Assembly: GCF_020509005.1 (NCBI RefSeq)
Contig: NC_063022.1
Location: 372,001 to 436,000 of the forward strand
Source of the DNA: Fulvia fulva
Taxonomy: Eukaryota; Ascomycota; Dothideomycetes; Mycosphaerellales; Mycosphaerellaceae
Reading direction: 5' to 3'
DNA length: 64,000 nucleotides
In this document: positions 44,790-56,700 of the stretch, in pieces
Layout of the letters: the number at the start of each line of letters is the position of its first letter
Position numbering within the stretch: position 1 is the stretch's first letter
The notes under the pieces: model-generated
The model's database searches: none
Told to the model about the DNA's origin: nothing
Seen by the model: the letters and a program-made list of their open reading frames with translations, nothing else
Position numbers and translations under genes: made by a program

Positions 44790-46959
44790 TTAGCGTTCGC
44801 GTTATTTCGTAGACGTAGAGGGCGGTAGTCGCCGTCGTAACTATATATCGGGCATTCAGAGTTCGTTAATACGTACGAGCCTATACGGTAGCGGTAGTAC
44901 TTACCCTACTTCTTAAGGTCCTTACGCTACTTACGGTTTAATAAAGGTAGGTTCTATAAGTAAACCGGTAGGTCCTCCTTCTTCTTCGTACCTACGTATT
45001 ATAGTAGTCGCTAGACGATTATAGCGGTCGTACTAGTAGCTACGGCGCCTACGGCATTACTACCGCCCTATACGCCGTTATTGTTCGAATTAGGGTTACT
45101 ATGTAGGCGCTCCTTCTATAGATATAGTCGGTCGGTCTCGTAGAAGCTCTTATCTAATACCGTACATTCCTTAATAATATTCTATATGTCGTATAAGCGT
45201 CTATCTACTTCCCTATCGCCGAAAGTCTTAATAAAGTACTTACGGTTTAGGCGGTTACGAAATAGTATTAGCTTAGTCTCGTCGGTCTACTCTATCTAAG
45301 TACGTAGCTTCGAGTAGCGAGCGTAGAAGGTAATAAAGGTCTCGCTCTACTCCTACTTATAGGTAGCGATATTAACTATAGCCTTAGTTCCTTCGTTACG
45401 GGTGCCGTACTAGCGCGTTATCTTATCTAGTAGTTCTTTACTAGTCTTAAACTCGTTAAATAATTATTGTCTAGGCAGGGGAATCCTCGGCTTAATACTT
45501 CTCTAAGGGTCACCCTATGTCTATCTATATACAAAACGTAGGCCGTCTACCTCGGAGCGGAAAGTAGTTATAGTTAGCTTAAGAAGTACGCTACTATACT
45601 AACTATTAAAGTTAGGGTCGTTATCGTTCTTAAAGTACTTCGGGTTAGGCACGCCCTTACTAACCTCGATACCGCGTATTAGAGTACGGTCAATAGTAAA
45701 TAGGCGTTCTGAAAGTTCGGGTAGGGGAGTCTATATACGGGTATTACGCGCTCGAGAGTCGCGACCGTTATTATTGTTAGGTCGTAGACGGTTTCTATTA
45801 CGTCCTCGGTCGTTATTACTATTACCGTTATTATTATCGTTACTACTACCTCCGCCGCTACCGCCTCTACTAGTAGCTTTACGATACTTACGTATTAGCT
45901 ACTCGAGTAAAGTCTCGCGCGGAGGTAAGTAGGAGGGTCGGCGACTAGAGCGACCCCTACCTCTATTCTATATAGTGTCTTTAGTAGCTTAGAGTCGAGT
46001 CTTTAGATCGTTAACCTCCTTCTATAGAGCCTAGTTCTTAGCTTCGGCATTCTATACCTTCTTCTTCTCCTATTCGTAAATCTCGCTAAATTGCTTATAT
46101 AGGTTATTAGCCTCCCTATACTTCTTCTCTACCTCTTATAACTTTACTAGGTCATAATCCTTCTTACTCTTTAGGTCTACGGCCATCTTCTATATTATAG
46201 CCTCCTCGCTTCGTAGTATCTTATAGGTACGGTTATACTCGGTATATAGCGTAGTATACTAGGTGTTCTAGAGGTTATTAGCTCGCTCTATTATATCGAG
46301 TTGTCTGCCTTTAGTAATCGCTATGTTTACTACCTATAGTACGAAGTCGTAGGTAGTCTTCGGGTACTAAGATATAAGGGTCGTAAGTTTGTCTAGTATA
46401 ACATTCTAGTATTTAGATACGAGGATGTGCTCTACCTCGTCGAGTAATAGGTACACCTCGTCTAGGTCCTCTTCGAGCTTAAATTTGAACAGTTCTATAA
46501 AGTCAATCTTACTACCTTCTTCTCGCTCGAAGGCTTTCTAGTAAGCTTTATCAATTTCCTATTATAGCGCAATACCGGTGTCTACTATAACCCGCCGGTT
46601 GTCGTCCTGTGTCTAACTCTAAGGAAAAGAGGAGAGGTCGGGGAAAAGAGATGTACGCTACTTGCCTTTACTCTTAGGCTTTAGTAGCGGTACTATACCG
46701 CCGTTCGTCTATAAAGTTATATTATCTAGGTTCGGGGGAGGCGTAACGATGCCTGTTTTGTAACTATCTACGAGCGCGCGACTACCTACTAATAATGTCG
46801 GCGCGTTACGTTCTCTAGGCATTTACGCGCTATACGCCTTACCGTGTTCTATGTTCTAATACGACTCTACGCGTCCTTCGAGTTCTATAGTTCTGTCTAT
46901 TCCTATTGTTACGCGTCCCTTACCTAGATCCACGATCTAGGTAGGGTAGTAGAACAAAC
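44790..46959 (-). pseudogene. Gypsy F gag remnant and leader
   Basis: Minus strand. A Cys/His-poor tract near 44870-44950 is where the nucleocapsid knuckle should be. The retrotransposon-gag-like core is around 45150-45450. Upstream, an Arg/Asn-rich stretch (about 45750-45870) and a long charged region (to about 46500) suggest a coiled coil. No intact frame remains. The 5' LTR begins at 46960; I could not match the sequence next to it to a tRNA. Confidence 0.6.
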
Positions 46960-47143
46960 TATAAGGGCGCGCGTACCGTAGGGTCCGAATAAGAGAGTTA
47001 TTATTCTACGAAGCTACGAAAGAGGAGCGCGAGGCGCGGCGAAGTTATAAAGTAAAGCCGAGCCGCGCTAACCCGATACGGAAGGTCCGCGGTTCACCCG
47101 GGCTGACGTAGCTATAGTAAGGGGTCGCGGGCTGCCCGTAATA
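46960..47143 (-). repeat. Gypsy F 5' LTR (184 bp)
   Basis: Same length as the 3' LTR; differences are mostly C/T or G/A. Followed by the second GGGAG. Confidence 0.92.
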
Positions 47144-47148
47144 GGGAG

Positions 47149-47896
47149 TCGGATATTAAAGATACTACCGGTACCCCCCCTCGTAGTACTGTTCGTACGA
47201 TAGGCTTTCCGCTCTTATACTTAAGTATAAAGTTTAGAGGTTCGATATCAAATTGCTTACTAAACTGCCTCTATAAAACTAGATTAACTCCGAGATTAGG
47301 AATAAATAACACTTTCTCTAGCGCAATTTGTTTCCCCGTTAGTCCTCCTATAGTTACTATTCCTTTATAGGATATATCTAGGTACCCCCTCCCGACTTTA
47401 ATTACTTTCCTTCTCGCTAGTTTTCTAAGCGATCTAAATAGAGACTTATTAGCAGTTATATATAAGGAGGTATAGGAGTCTAGTAACTATTTGGAGGCGG
47501 GAAACTTGCCTTTTGCTTTAGTAGTAGAATAGGCGACTTCGTCGTCGTACATTTCCTCGGTATCGCTTTCTCGTAAGGTATAGGCTCGTATCGCCTTTAC
47601 CTTTGTCTTATTATCGGATTAGCTTCTCCTATCCTTCTACTGTTTCCTAGACTTCTTAAGGGCGTTTTAGGCCTTCTCTAGATCCCGGACTAGCTCTTCG
47701 TAGGACTTCTTCTCCGGTTACTTCTAGGTGTTCTACTTTTTAATAAACTCCTTTACGGAATCTAGTTCCGGGCACGATATAACTAGGTAGTCACTATCGT
47801 AGATAAAGTAGCCGCTCTTACCCCCTTACCTCTAGGAGTATAGAGCGGTCTCGCCCTTACTCTCTTAGATCCGTAATTCGTAGGATTTAAGTAAGG
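47149..47896 (-). pseudogene. Copia-3 protease and gag C-terminus remnant
   Basis: Continues copia-3 after gypsy F. It aligns with the protease region of copia A (4560-4759 plus 10382-10800) and copia-2 (51780-52200). Protease is at about 47160-47520, followed on the right by an acidic linker and the gag end. The frame is lost. It ends at TAAGG (47892-47896), where the LTR of gypsy G starts. The 5' part of copia-3 is missing from the window. Confidence 0.7.
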
Positions 47897-48094
47897 TATT
47901 ACGGGCGAGAGTGCTATAATAGGTTCGGATAAAGATATATATAGTTACGCGAGCTATCTAAGAGAGCGCGAGAAGCGCAAGAAGATAAAGTCGCGCGAAT
48001 CGAGCTAGCGGGCACTAGCGGCCGCTAGCGCGTAGGCGTACGGCCGACGATACTATATTACAAGGTAGTTCGTAAAAGGGGCTGTCTCGTAATA
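47897..48094 (-). repeat. Gypsy G 3' LTR (198 bp)
   Basis: Starts TATTACGGGCGAGAG and ends CTCGTAATA. Different from the F/H LTR except for the end and the following tract. Confidence 0.8.
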
Positions 48095-48434
48095 GTACCC
48101 CCCCTCCTCGAATAAGGAGCCCCTACGACGTTTCTACGTTTAATACTCGGAGTATATAGAGGGCTATCGCTAGTACTAATGCCGGTACTAGTTTCGAGAG
48201 CTTTATTAAGGAAGCTATAGTTATACTACGTTTATATATACGGTCCGAGGATTAGCGCTAGCCCGTATTAAGTTACCGGCTAATCGAGTCCGTCGAAGGT
48301 AGGCTTAGGTTTATCTAGGTATCGCTAGTAGAACGCGATTACGAGTTCTTTATATCTAGGTAGTACGGCTAACTACTTAGCCTAGCTCCGCGTACGATCC
48401 TTCTAAATAACTATATACTATATATCGTGATACC
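48095..48434 (-). pseudogene. Gypsy G C-terminal pol fragment
   Basis: Between the 3' LTR and copia-2. Minus-strand coding remnant with no recognisable motif. Ends with the ATACC target (48430-48434). Confidence 0.5.
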
Positions 48435-48656
48435 TGTTAAACAGGTACGGATTGCGCAGCCGTGGAAGATAGGAATTACAGATTATGTGAATGAAGAAGG
48501 ACCTAATGGGATAGCGTGTATCTATGTACAGTATCGCTAGTTAATAGTGTAGGTGTTTCAGGAGGGACAGCTGTACTCAGAACTTGACTAGCAAGCCCTG
48601 ATTACTAATCCCCCTAAGCACCTAATGTTGACCCTATGACCTGCATATTCTCAACA
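48435..48656 (-). repeat. Copia-2 3' LTR (222 bp)
   Basis: Starts TGTTAAACAG and ends TCTCAACA; three of the four differences from the partner are C-to-T or G-to-A in this copy. Confidence 0.95.
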
Positions 48657-48689
48657 CTCCCACTCAGGTCAGAAGGTCTCAAACAATCC

Positions 48690-51600
48690 CTTATACAAGC
48701 TAGAGCTGCCTCACAAAGTTTTGAAACTGCTGGCCATTGAGGGGCTTAGTCAGCCCATCAGCAACTATGTCCTTTGTGTAGCAGTAATCCACTGCAATCT
48801 TCTTTTGCCACTAGAGATTCCTGACATAGTAGTATGCCACATGAATATGCTTTGACCTGTCATGGACATGGGCATTTTTGACAAAGGTCAAAGCTGCTTG
48901 GTTGTCACCCATAAGCTTCACGGGTCTCAGCTCATCAACAGTACTGCTTGCCTTCATCCTAGGTTGGAATGAACACTCTCCAACCAGGTCAGGACACCTC
49001 TCTCTAAGGACTGCAGCAAGAAACTGTGACTGCTTGGCTGCTGCATTCATGGCCATGAACTCAGCCTCCATTATTGATGTGGCAACAGACTTCTGCTTCC
49101 TACTTATCCAGGACACAGGTGATCCACAAAGGAACCACACATGTCCAAGGATTGAGACTCTGTCTGCCTTGTCCATGGCATAATCAGAATCTGAGTTTCC
49201 CTGGAGAATACCTCCTCCTCTTCTGTACATCAAGCCCAGGTCTGGGTATGATCTCAGATATCTGGAGAGTTTCTTCAAGGCTCTAAGATGTTGCTTTGAA
49301 GGGTCAGCAACATATGAGCTGATTCTTCCAAGGGGGAAAGCAAGGTCTGGCCTTGTCATTGTTATTGGCCACATCCAGGTACCATTGCAACTCTGATACT
49401 CCTGTTTGTTGCACCTCTCATCCATAGTAGCTGAAGGTCTCAGATCCTCATAGCTGTCCATAGGTGAGAGTGTGGGTGTGGCCTTCTCTGGAGAGATGCC
49501 CATCTTGGCAAGGTTAGTTTGGATGTAGTGTCCTTGATCAAGCTTTACAGTACCTTGGGACCTGTTTCTTGTAATCCTCATTCCAAGGATCTTCTCAGGT
49601 TCCCCAAGATCTTTGATCTTGAACACTCTTCTAAATTCAGCCTTGAACCACTGAACATCTAACAGCTTTGGAGCTGCAATAGAGATGTCATCCACATAGG
49701 TGAGGACCATGATGTCTCTTCCTCTGTGGATGAGTAGGCATGGATCCACCTGGGACTAGGTGGATCCAATCTGTTCTAGCTTGGCAACACAGAGCTTGTT
49801 CCAATCTCTAGCTGCTTGCTTCAGTCCATACAGGCTTCTAAGGACCTTGAAGACCATATTTGGTGGAATTTCAACACCTGGGGGTGGGATCATGTAGATG
49901 TCTTCAAGAAGGCTGCTTTCGGTGAAAGCATTGTTCACATCCACCTGGTGCATCTCAAGATCTCTCTCACATACTACAGCCATGAAGACCCTAAGGGTAT
50001 CATGCCTAACAGTAGGTGCAAAGGTCTCTTCAAAGTCAACACCATATTTCTGTGAAAACCCTCTTACAACCAGTCTTGCCTTGAACTTTTCGATGGCTCC
50101 ACTGATCATTCTTTTCACATCAAAAACCCACTTAGATGTAACCAGGTTTGCACCCCTTGGTGGTACAACTGGATCCAAGGTGTTGTTGCTTCCTAAGGCA
50201 ATAAGTTCTTTCTGGATTGCCTCTTTCCACATATGTCCCCAATTGGGGTCTCCCACTGCCTCCTTCTAGGACTTTGGGATTGGCACTTCCTGCCGGTAGG
50301 CTATGGCCTGCCTAACAGCAGCAAATGCATATCCCTCCACATCATTCAGGATTTCCTCAACCCAGCTCATAGTTGGATCAAGATGAAACATCTGAGCAAT
50401 CAATGCCCTATGATGCTTGGCTTCATGCTCAGCAGAGCCATCATCTTCATCCCCCCTTGACCTCTTGTTGCCTGCAAGCTGAGGTGGCTGTTGAGGTTGA
50501 TCCTCCTGAACAAGTTCCTCTTCCTTTTCTTTTCTTGGAGTCCCCTCTACTCCAATCTTCTGGTACTCTCTAATGTCTTTTGGAGGTTGGGGAAGTTGCA
50601 CAAACAGAGGCTTTGGCTGGAGCTGCTGTGGCTGCATTGATGAACTGGAGACCTGAGCAGGAGGTCTTCCAACGGGGTTTCTCTTTAGGGCTCTGCTTGA
50701 CTGGTTTGTGAAGGTGATGCCAAGATCCATATCACCCCCCTTCTCATTCTCAAACCAGTCAACTTGCCCGTGTGTTTTGATGGCTTTCATGTCAGGCTCC
50801 CAGAAGAGCCATTGCTTTGTGGTGTTCTCTATATAGCCAACAAAGACAACTTCTTTACCCCTATTCATGAGCTTGTCACTTCTCAAGCCTTGAGGTTGGG
50901 ATCTCGGGTCTACATAGACCACTGCTTTACATCCCTAGACTCTCAAATGGTCAACTGATGGTACCTGGCCAGTGAAGGCTTCTTCTGGTGAAAGAGTAGT
51001 ACCATCTATCATTGGTCCATTTGGAAGTCTGTTTCTGACCACAGTTTGAGCAATAAGGGCCTCTAGCCAGAATTCAACTGGCATATTTGAGTCCTCAAGC
51101 ATAGCTCTCACTGTATTCTCAGAGGCTTGGATTGACCTTTCCACAGGTCCATTCTGAAGTGAGTTGTAGGCATCAGTTGTGTCCATCTGAATGCCAAACT
51201 CCTTCTCCCACTGTTTTAGCAAGGAAAGAATTTCCCTTGCACCATCACTACGGATTGCAGATAGAAAACACCTTGAGCTGTTCTCTACCTGAACCTTCCA
51301 TTCCTTTAGAGCTGTAGGAGCATCACTCCTAGCCTTCAAAGGGACTACCCACTTCTTCCTTAAGAAGTTGTCTACAATCTCAAGCCAGTACTTGAAGCCA
51401 AGTCTTGAGACTGCACCTTGAAAAGGCCCACAGATGTCAATAGAGATGAGGGCCAGCCTCTCTCCTTTCCTCTCTGTGGCAGGTCCTTTGAACTTCCTCA
51501 TGTTTGCAAGGGAGCAGACCTTGCAGTTCTGGTGTTCAGAAGGAACAGGAATGGGATCTTTCTTGTCAGTGACTCTATGCAGGTTTCTTAGCAGTCCCTT

Positions 51601-53055
51601 GCTAAGGTGTGCACATCTTCTATGCTATAGCTCCCACTGGTCCTGGGGCTCAGTGGCAGTCATAGCCTGTTCCAATTCACACTCAAAATGTGTACCTAAC
51701 TTGGACAGATCCAAGTCATGCTCCTATAGAGAGGCATATGCTTGAGGCATAGCTTCAAGCTGCTCTGAAACACTTTGAATGAATGGAACACCCCCTCTCA
51801 GCTTTGTCTGGACAACAGGTTTTCCAGAAAGGGATTTGAGGGTGAAACTGGGTGGTTGGACAGCAAACTGTTGGCTGAACTGATTCCAAGAAACAAGGCT
51901 AACTCCAAGGCCAGGAACAAACAAAACATTCTTCAAGACAATCTGCTTCCCAGAAGGACCACCCATCACTGCACTCCCCTCATGTGTGGCATGTAGGTAG
52001 CCACCCCCAACCTTGATCCACTTCCTCTTCTGAAGAGGTTTCAGGGTCCTGAAAAGTGAATCCTGGTCAGTCATATGGGATGAAGCACAAGAGTCAAGCA
52101 ACCACTCTGAGGAGGGGTACTTGCTTTTGGCTTCCACAGTTGAATGGGCAACCTCATCAACTTCATCATCCTCTGATGGTGTCTCAGGGTCTGATAAGTC
52201 TTCCTGGGTTGCATAGGCTCTTCCTTGTAAGGTCCTTCATCACCACTAGGATGTCCCTCAGGCTTGGGGATGGGGACCTCGTTCTCGGTGGTGATGATTG
52301 TCTCTTTGCAACAGAGGTGTTTCCTCTGTTGAGCTTGTCCTTCCTGACAGCATGCTTGGCTCCAGAGAGGTGTGGGCAATCCTTGATCACATGATCACCA
52401 TCACAGAGATGGCAGGTGATCTTGCCCTGGAAACCTCTTCCTGCAAACATTGCTGTTTCCTTGGATGCAACTTCCAGCCTGGATTCATGTGACTCAAGCA
52501 GTTGTAGACAATCTTCATATGACAGTCCTGGCTGGGCCAGGATAGTGTTCTTGGTCTCAAGATACACCTCAGGCAGGGCTTGAAGCAGATGCTTCAGCTT
52601 CCTTGTAGGCTCTCTGTAGTGAGCCTCTGCTGGGTCAACTTCAGCAATCCTTCTTACAAGATTGCCAAGGTGGACTTAGGCCTGTCTGATGGTCATGCCA
52701 TCTATCATTCTGAAGTTGATCAATTCTTGAACAACTGTCATTGCATATGCAGCATGAACCTTGCTGTACTTTGCCCTCATCTTGAGCCAGATCTCTCCAG
52801 CTTGTCTCATCTATTTGCTTTCCTCCCAACTGGACTGTATCTTGACTCTTCAAGTCCAGGTAAGGGATCTGATGACTCAGATGGTGTTGAGGAGCTGGGT
52901 GTGCTTGATAATAGATGGCCTCTATCTACAACCCAAAGCACATCTTGAGCTTCAAGATGGTCTTGTATCAATGAGAACCATGTCCTCTAGTTGTCCTTGG
53001 TTAGGATAGGTGCTGCTCTCCTCCTACCAAGGGTGCTGTGTCCGGTTTCCTCCAT
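48690..53055 (-). pseudogene. Copia-2 Gag-Pol, broken by scattered stops and a frameshift
   Basis: The start is the ATG read from 53055 (MEETGHS). Order: gag; zinc knuckle CHLCDGDHVIKDC (CX2CX3HX4C, about 52395-52435); protease LLDSCASSHMT (about 52070-52105); integrase with RSDGARE and QNGPVERS; RT with YVDDI (about 49690-49705); RNase H with DSDYA and EAEFMAMN. About 60-70% identical to the intact copia by eye. In-frame stops lie at 52987, 52676, 51724, 51625, 50935, 50266, 49756 and 48811, nearly all explained by TGG or CAG changing to TAG. A frame change lies near 52860-52880. Remaining open stretches (48811-49749, 49756-50256, 50266-50922, 50935-51501, 51724-52137) are pieces of this one gene. 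Cannot act alone. Confidence 0.93.
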
Positions 53056-53564
53056 GCTTTTATATATAGGACAGGATGGCTGCCTACAGAAGAAAGGTAT
53101 TCGTTCGTACGCGATCGGATCGATAGGAGGTGAACCGAACGCGAGGTTGATAGTGGAGAGAATGGCTGTCCACTAGAAAGCGAGGAAAGTCGGTCGTAAG
53201 GATCGTGTTTCTGAGACACTGTCTGTAGCTCTCTCAGGGGAGGGTGTTCTGAGACACTACGGCTCTCTCAGACGGAACAGTTAGTTGGTGAGGACAACGC
53301 GATGTCCTGAGAGCAACTCTTCCTAGTAGGCTCGCCCACCTTTCTAAGGTATTGGCATAGGCTTCTCTTCCAACCCTCTAAGTTGGTCAAAGTCTGACAG
53401 TGCCTCACTAGGCTCTTTCACGACTAACATACACCTACAGCGAGCTGTAGCTTCCTGTGTAATGCGGAGGCGGCCTCCAGTCTGCCCTTCCTTTTGGTAT
53501 TGTAGAGGAATAACTACTACGACTTCAATCTATAAGACCTAAAGGCTAACCCGGGCTCATAACC
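53056..53564 (-). other. Copia-2 leader with twin hairpins and conserved block
   Basis: About 510 nt. It carries GTACGCGATCGGATCGA (about 53107-53123), conserved with copias A and C, and two hairpins: CTGAGA/TCTCAG at 53211-53237 and TCTGAGA/TCTCAGA at 53248-53272. Conservation across subfamilies with different LTRs suggests an RNA function such as dimerisation or packaging; that is inference. Confidence 0.65.
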
Positions 53565-53786
53565 TGTTAAACAGGTACGGATTGCGCAGCCGTGGAAGAT
53601 AGGAATTACAGATTATGTGAATGAAGAAGGACCCAATGGGATAGCGTGTATCTATGTACAGTATCGCCAGTTGATAGTGTAGGTGTTTCAGGAGAGACAG
53701 CTGTACTCAGAACTTGACTAGCAAGCCCTGATTACTAATCCCCCTAAGCACCTAATGTTGACCCTATGACCTGCATATTCTCAACA
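53565..53786 (-). repeat. Copia-2 5' LTR (222 bp)
   Basis: Matches 48435-48656 except at four transitions. Confidence 0.95.
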
Positions 53787-53791
53787 ATACC

Positions 53792-56700
53792 TAATCTTAG
53801 AATCTACTAGACCCTCTACTTCGTGTTCCTCCGATACCTAGCCTTTACGTTCGACGATTACGGGCGCTAGTAGTAGTCTACGTTATCTAGGTATCCCTTC
53901 CGTTACTACGCGGCGTAACTTACTCGTATAGAATACGTTATAGATTTATATCCTATCGCTAAGTTCGAGTTTATACGAGCGTCTACCTACGGCCCTAACG
54001 ACTCGAAACGGTCTAAGGAACTTATAATCGAGTCTCTTACTTAGGCGTATAGTCTTAATATTACGGGCATCTAGTAGAACTATATTGTTAGGCTACTAGG
54101 TAGGCGCTAGCGCTCGCCGAGTGTTTACGGCGTCGGCCGTTCGTACTTACGTAAAAGTATATACGTCGCGTAGCTCGTCTAGGCGGTCGCGGCGTATAGA
54201 CTCGAGTACCCGCCGTATTTATACTTAAGTGTCTTATATATTATTAACTAACGCGTTAGCGGCCTCGACGTTAGGTACTTCCCGAGCTATAACTTATAGT
54301 TTAGCTAGACTACTAAACTCTATCCGCGGGTAGCGGCTAGAGTCGGCGAAGAATAGAGTTATTCCGGTACTTATAGACTCGTAAATATTAAGGGCTAACT
54401 CGGCGCCGGGTAGTAACTCGACCTAGTTATCTTATTAATAGTTAGTATAGGCGCGGATATACTATTCGAGTACTTAGTTTATACGTTCTAATCGCCTATC
54501 CGTTTCTAGATAGAAGGCTATAGAAAGATTTTAGTAGATACTAAGCCTTACGTAGAGTCTACGGAAGAGCGCGCTAATAAATTACGTGCCTCTATCGCTT
54601 ACGACCACCTCCGGTAGGCCGTATACGGGAATATATACTTATAGAATAAGGTAGCGGCGTGCTTAGCGTTCAAGTTATTAGTAGAGAGTAGCTATACGCG
54701 TTTAGTTAGTATATCGGTAACTATTATAATATATTTATAGATTAGTCTAGTATTAGGATCTTTACTAGCGGGTAGGTCGACGATAAAGTCTACGGCGATA
54801 TACTTCTATTCGTAACCGGGCGTATAGTATAGGGACAGGGTGCCTTACTTTATTAGTCTTAATAGAGTCGAGCGCCTATATATTAGGTAGTATCGTACGT
54901 ATCTTACGACGTTACTTACTATACTAGACTAGAAGAGGTTTTGCCTCTATAGTAGATTAAAAGTCTTTACTATACCTTAGTAGCTAGCTACTCTACTATT
55001 ATAGTATTTACGTACTATCCGGGTACGGAGGTTCTAAAAGGCTAGGATATATAAGGCTTTATCGACGTATAGTTAATCCGCGATAATTTCGTAATCTAAT
55101 ACGGCGATCTTCTATTATTATAGCTATATATTAGCAATCCCTTACTAGAGATCGGACTTTAGTTTAAGTATACGTGTCGTTATAGACCGGCTATTATATG
55201 CTTCTATATATAGTTCTTCTTTATATAGCTCCGTTTACTCCCGTTCCTCTAGTAGCGTAGGTTCGTCTAACGGCTCTATACTTCCTTCGACAGGTTACTC
55301 GTTACTAGGCGTCTCTTCGACTAGGACTCTACTATCTAGTTCCGAGTCGACGTTACTACCTATCTCGGCGTCGTTTAGTTCGAGTAACGGCTATATTACG
55401 TCTCGCTAGGCGAGGCGGGTTAATCGCCGGGGGGTAGCGATATCGCTAGTATAGTAGTCTTCTTCTTTATCGTCCGAGTCGCAAATTAATAGTGCTTAAT
55501 AGTTTATTAGTAGGTCGTTCTATACTTATATAGCGAACTAAGTAACGATATCTAGGTTATAGGGTTTTAGAATAGTCTATTATTAATACTACGTTCTAGT
55601 ATCGTCTACCCCCGCCGGTATATCCTAAGAGCGACGAGTAAGACTATCTAGTTTCGTTCCTTAGGCGCCCGGGCGATAGGTAATCTTAAAGTTAAACTAG
55701 GACAGGAACTTAACCTAGCGTACCTAGCGCCGGTTAAGCTACTTAGTAGTTATAAAGTACTTAAGATTACGGTAATCGGTAAGTACCCGAACTAGCTTAT
55801 CGTCTATAGCGCCGAGTAGTTCCGGTTACTATTCCTCGAACGCCTTAACGATAGCTAGTAGCTCTTTATCGTAAATGTCGTAGTTATATTCTTATAGACT
55901 AAGCCTCTTCGAGTAGAACGCTACGGGTCTAAGGACGCCGTTAATTATCTATAATAGTACCCCTATATTGACCTAGTCGCTAGAGTCTGTTTCTACCTAA
56001 ATCTACTCGCGTAGTTAATAATAGGCTAGTATACCTACTTGGCTAAAGCGCTACTTAAGTTCCTTAAAGGCTATATCGTACTATTAGGTCTATACGAAGG
56101 GTAGCTTCTTAACTACCTTACCGTCGACTTTACTCTTTTTACCTATCTTCGTAAGGTCTACAAGGCACGCGGTTACTTTAGAGAAGGCGTAGATAAACTT
56201 CCTATAGAATCTAGTGAAGCTAAGGAACGTAAGAACGTCCTGAACGTTACGAGGTACCTCCTAGTTTATAATAGCTTCAATCTTTATAGGGTCTATCTTA
56301 ACGCCCTCCGTCGTAATAATAAGGCCTAGGTATTTAATTCGTTTAACGTAGAGTTTATACTTATCGATATCTACTAGTAGCCCTATATTCCGTAGTCTAT
56401 ATAGGACCTTTCGTACGTAAGCTCTATAATTTTCTAAGGAGCCGTCCGTATAAATTAGGACGTTATCGAGGTAAACTATAGCGAAGTCGTCTAGGAATTC
56501 TCGGAGGATGTCGTTGATCTTACGCTACTAACTACTAGGGCTATTATAGAGGCCGAACGGGAGGACCTTAAACTAGTATAATCTATACCTAGTAATAAAG
56601 GCGGTCATCTATTCGTCCCCCTTACAGATACGTATATTATTAAATACGGCGACGATGTTAAGCTTAGTAAACCACTTAGCCTTAGAAACTCGCTTAAGTG

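Larger units (their letters stand above)
39971..47143 (-). mobile_element. Gypsy 'F': complete but RIPed Ty3/gypsy, minus strand
   Basis: 7173-bp element with 184-bp LTRs at 39971-40154 and 46960-47143, flanked by GGGAG at 39966-39970 and 47144-47148. The left LTR is followed by GTACCCCCCCTC, the complement of a polypurine tract, so it reads right to left. It is inserted in copia-3. A second member of the family (H) begins at 61989. Confidence 0.93.
48435..53786 (-). mobile_element. Copia-2: recent, lightly RIPed Ty1/copia, minus strand
   Basis: 5352 bp with 222-bp LTRs (48435-48656 and 53565-53786), flanked by ATACC at 48430-48434 and 53787-53791. I count four differences between the LTRs, all transitions. 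It carries the iMet half-tRNA primer-binding site (complement GGGCTCATAACC ending at 53564) and the same polypurine tract as the intact copia. CA/TG content is high, so it entered gypsy G after G had been heavily mutated. Confidence 0.95.

Noticed and set aside
48878..49286. Overlapping plus-strand frames opposite copia-2
   Set aside because: Antisense to the RNase H/RT region of copia-2; no independent support.
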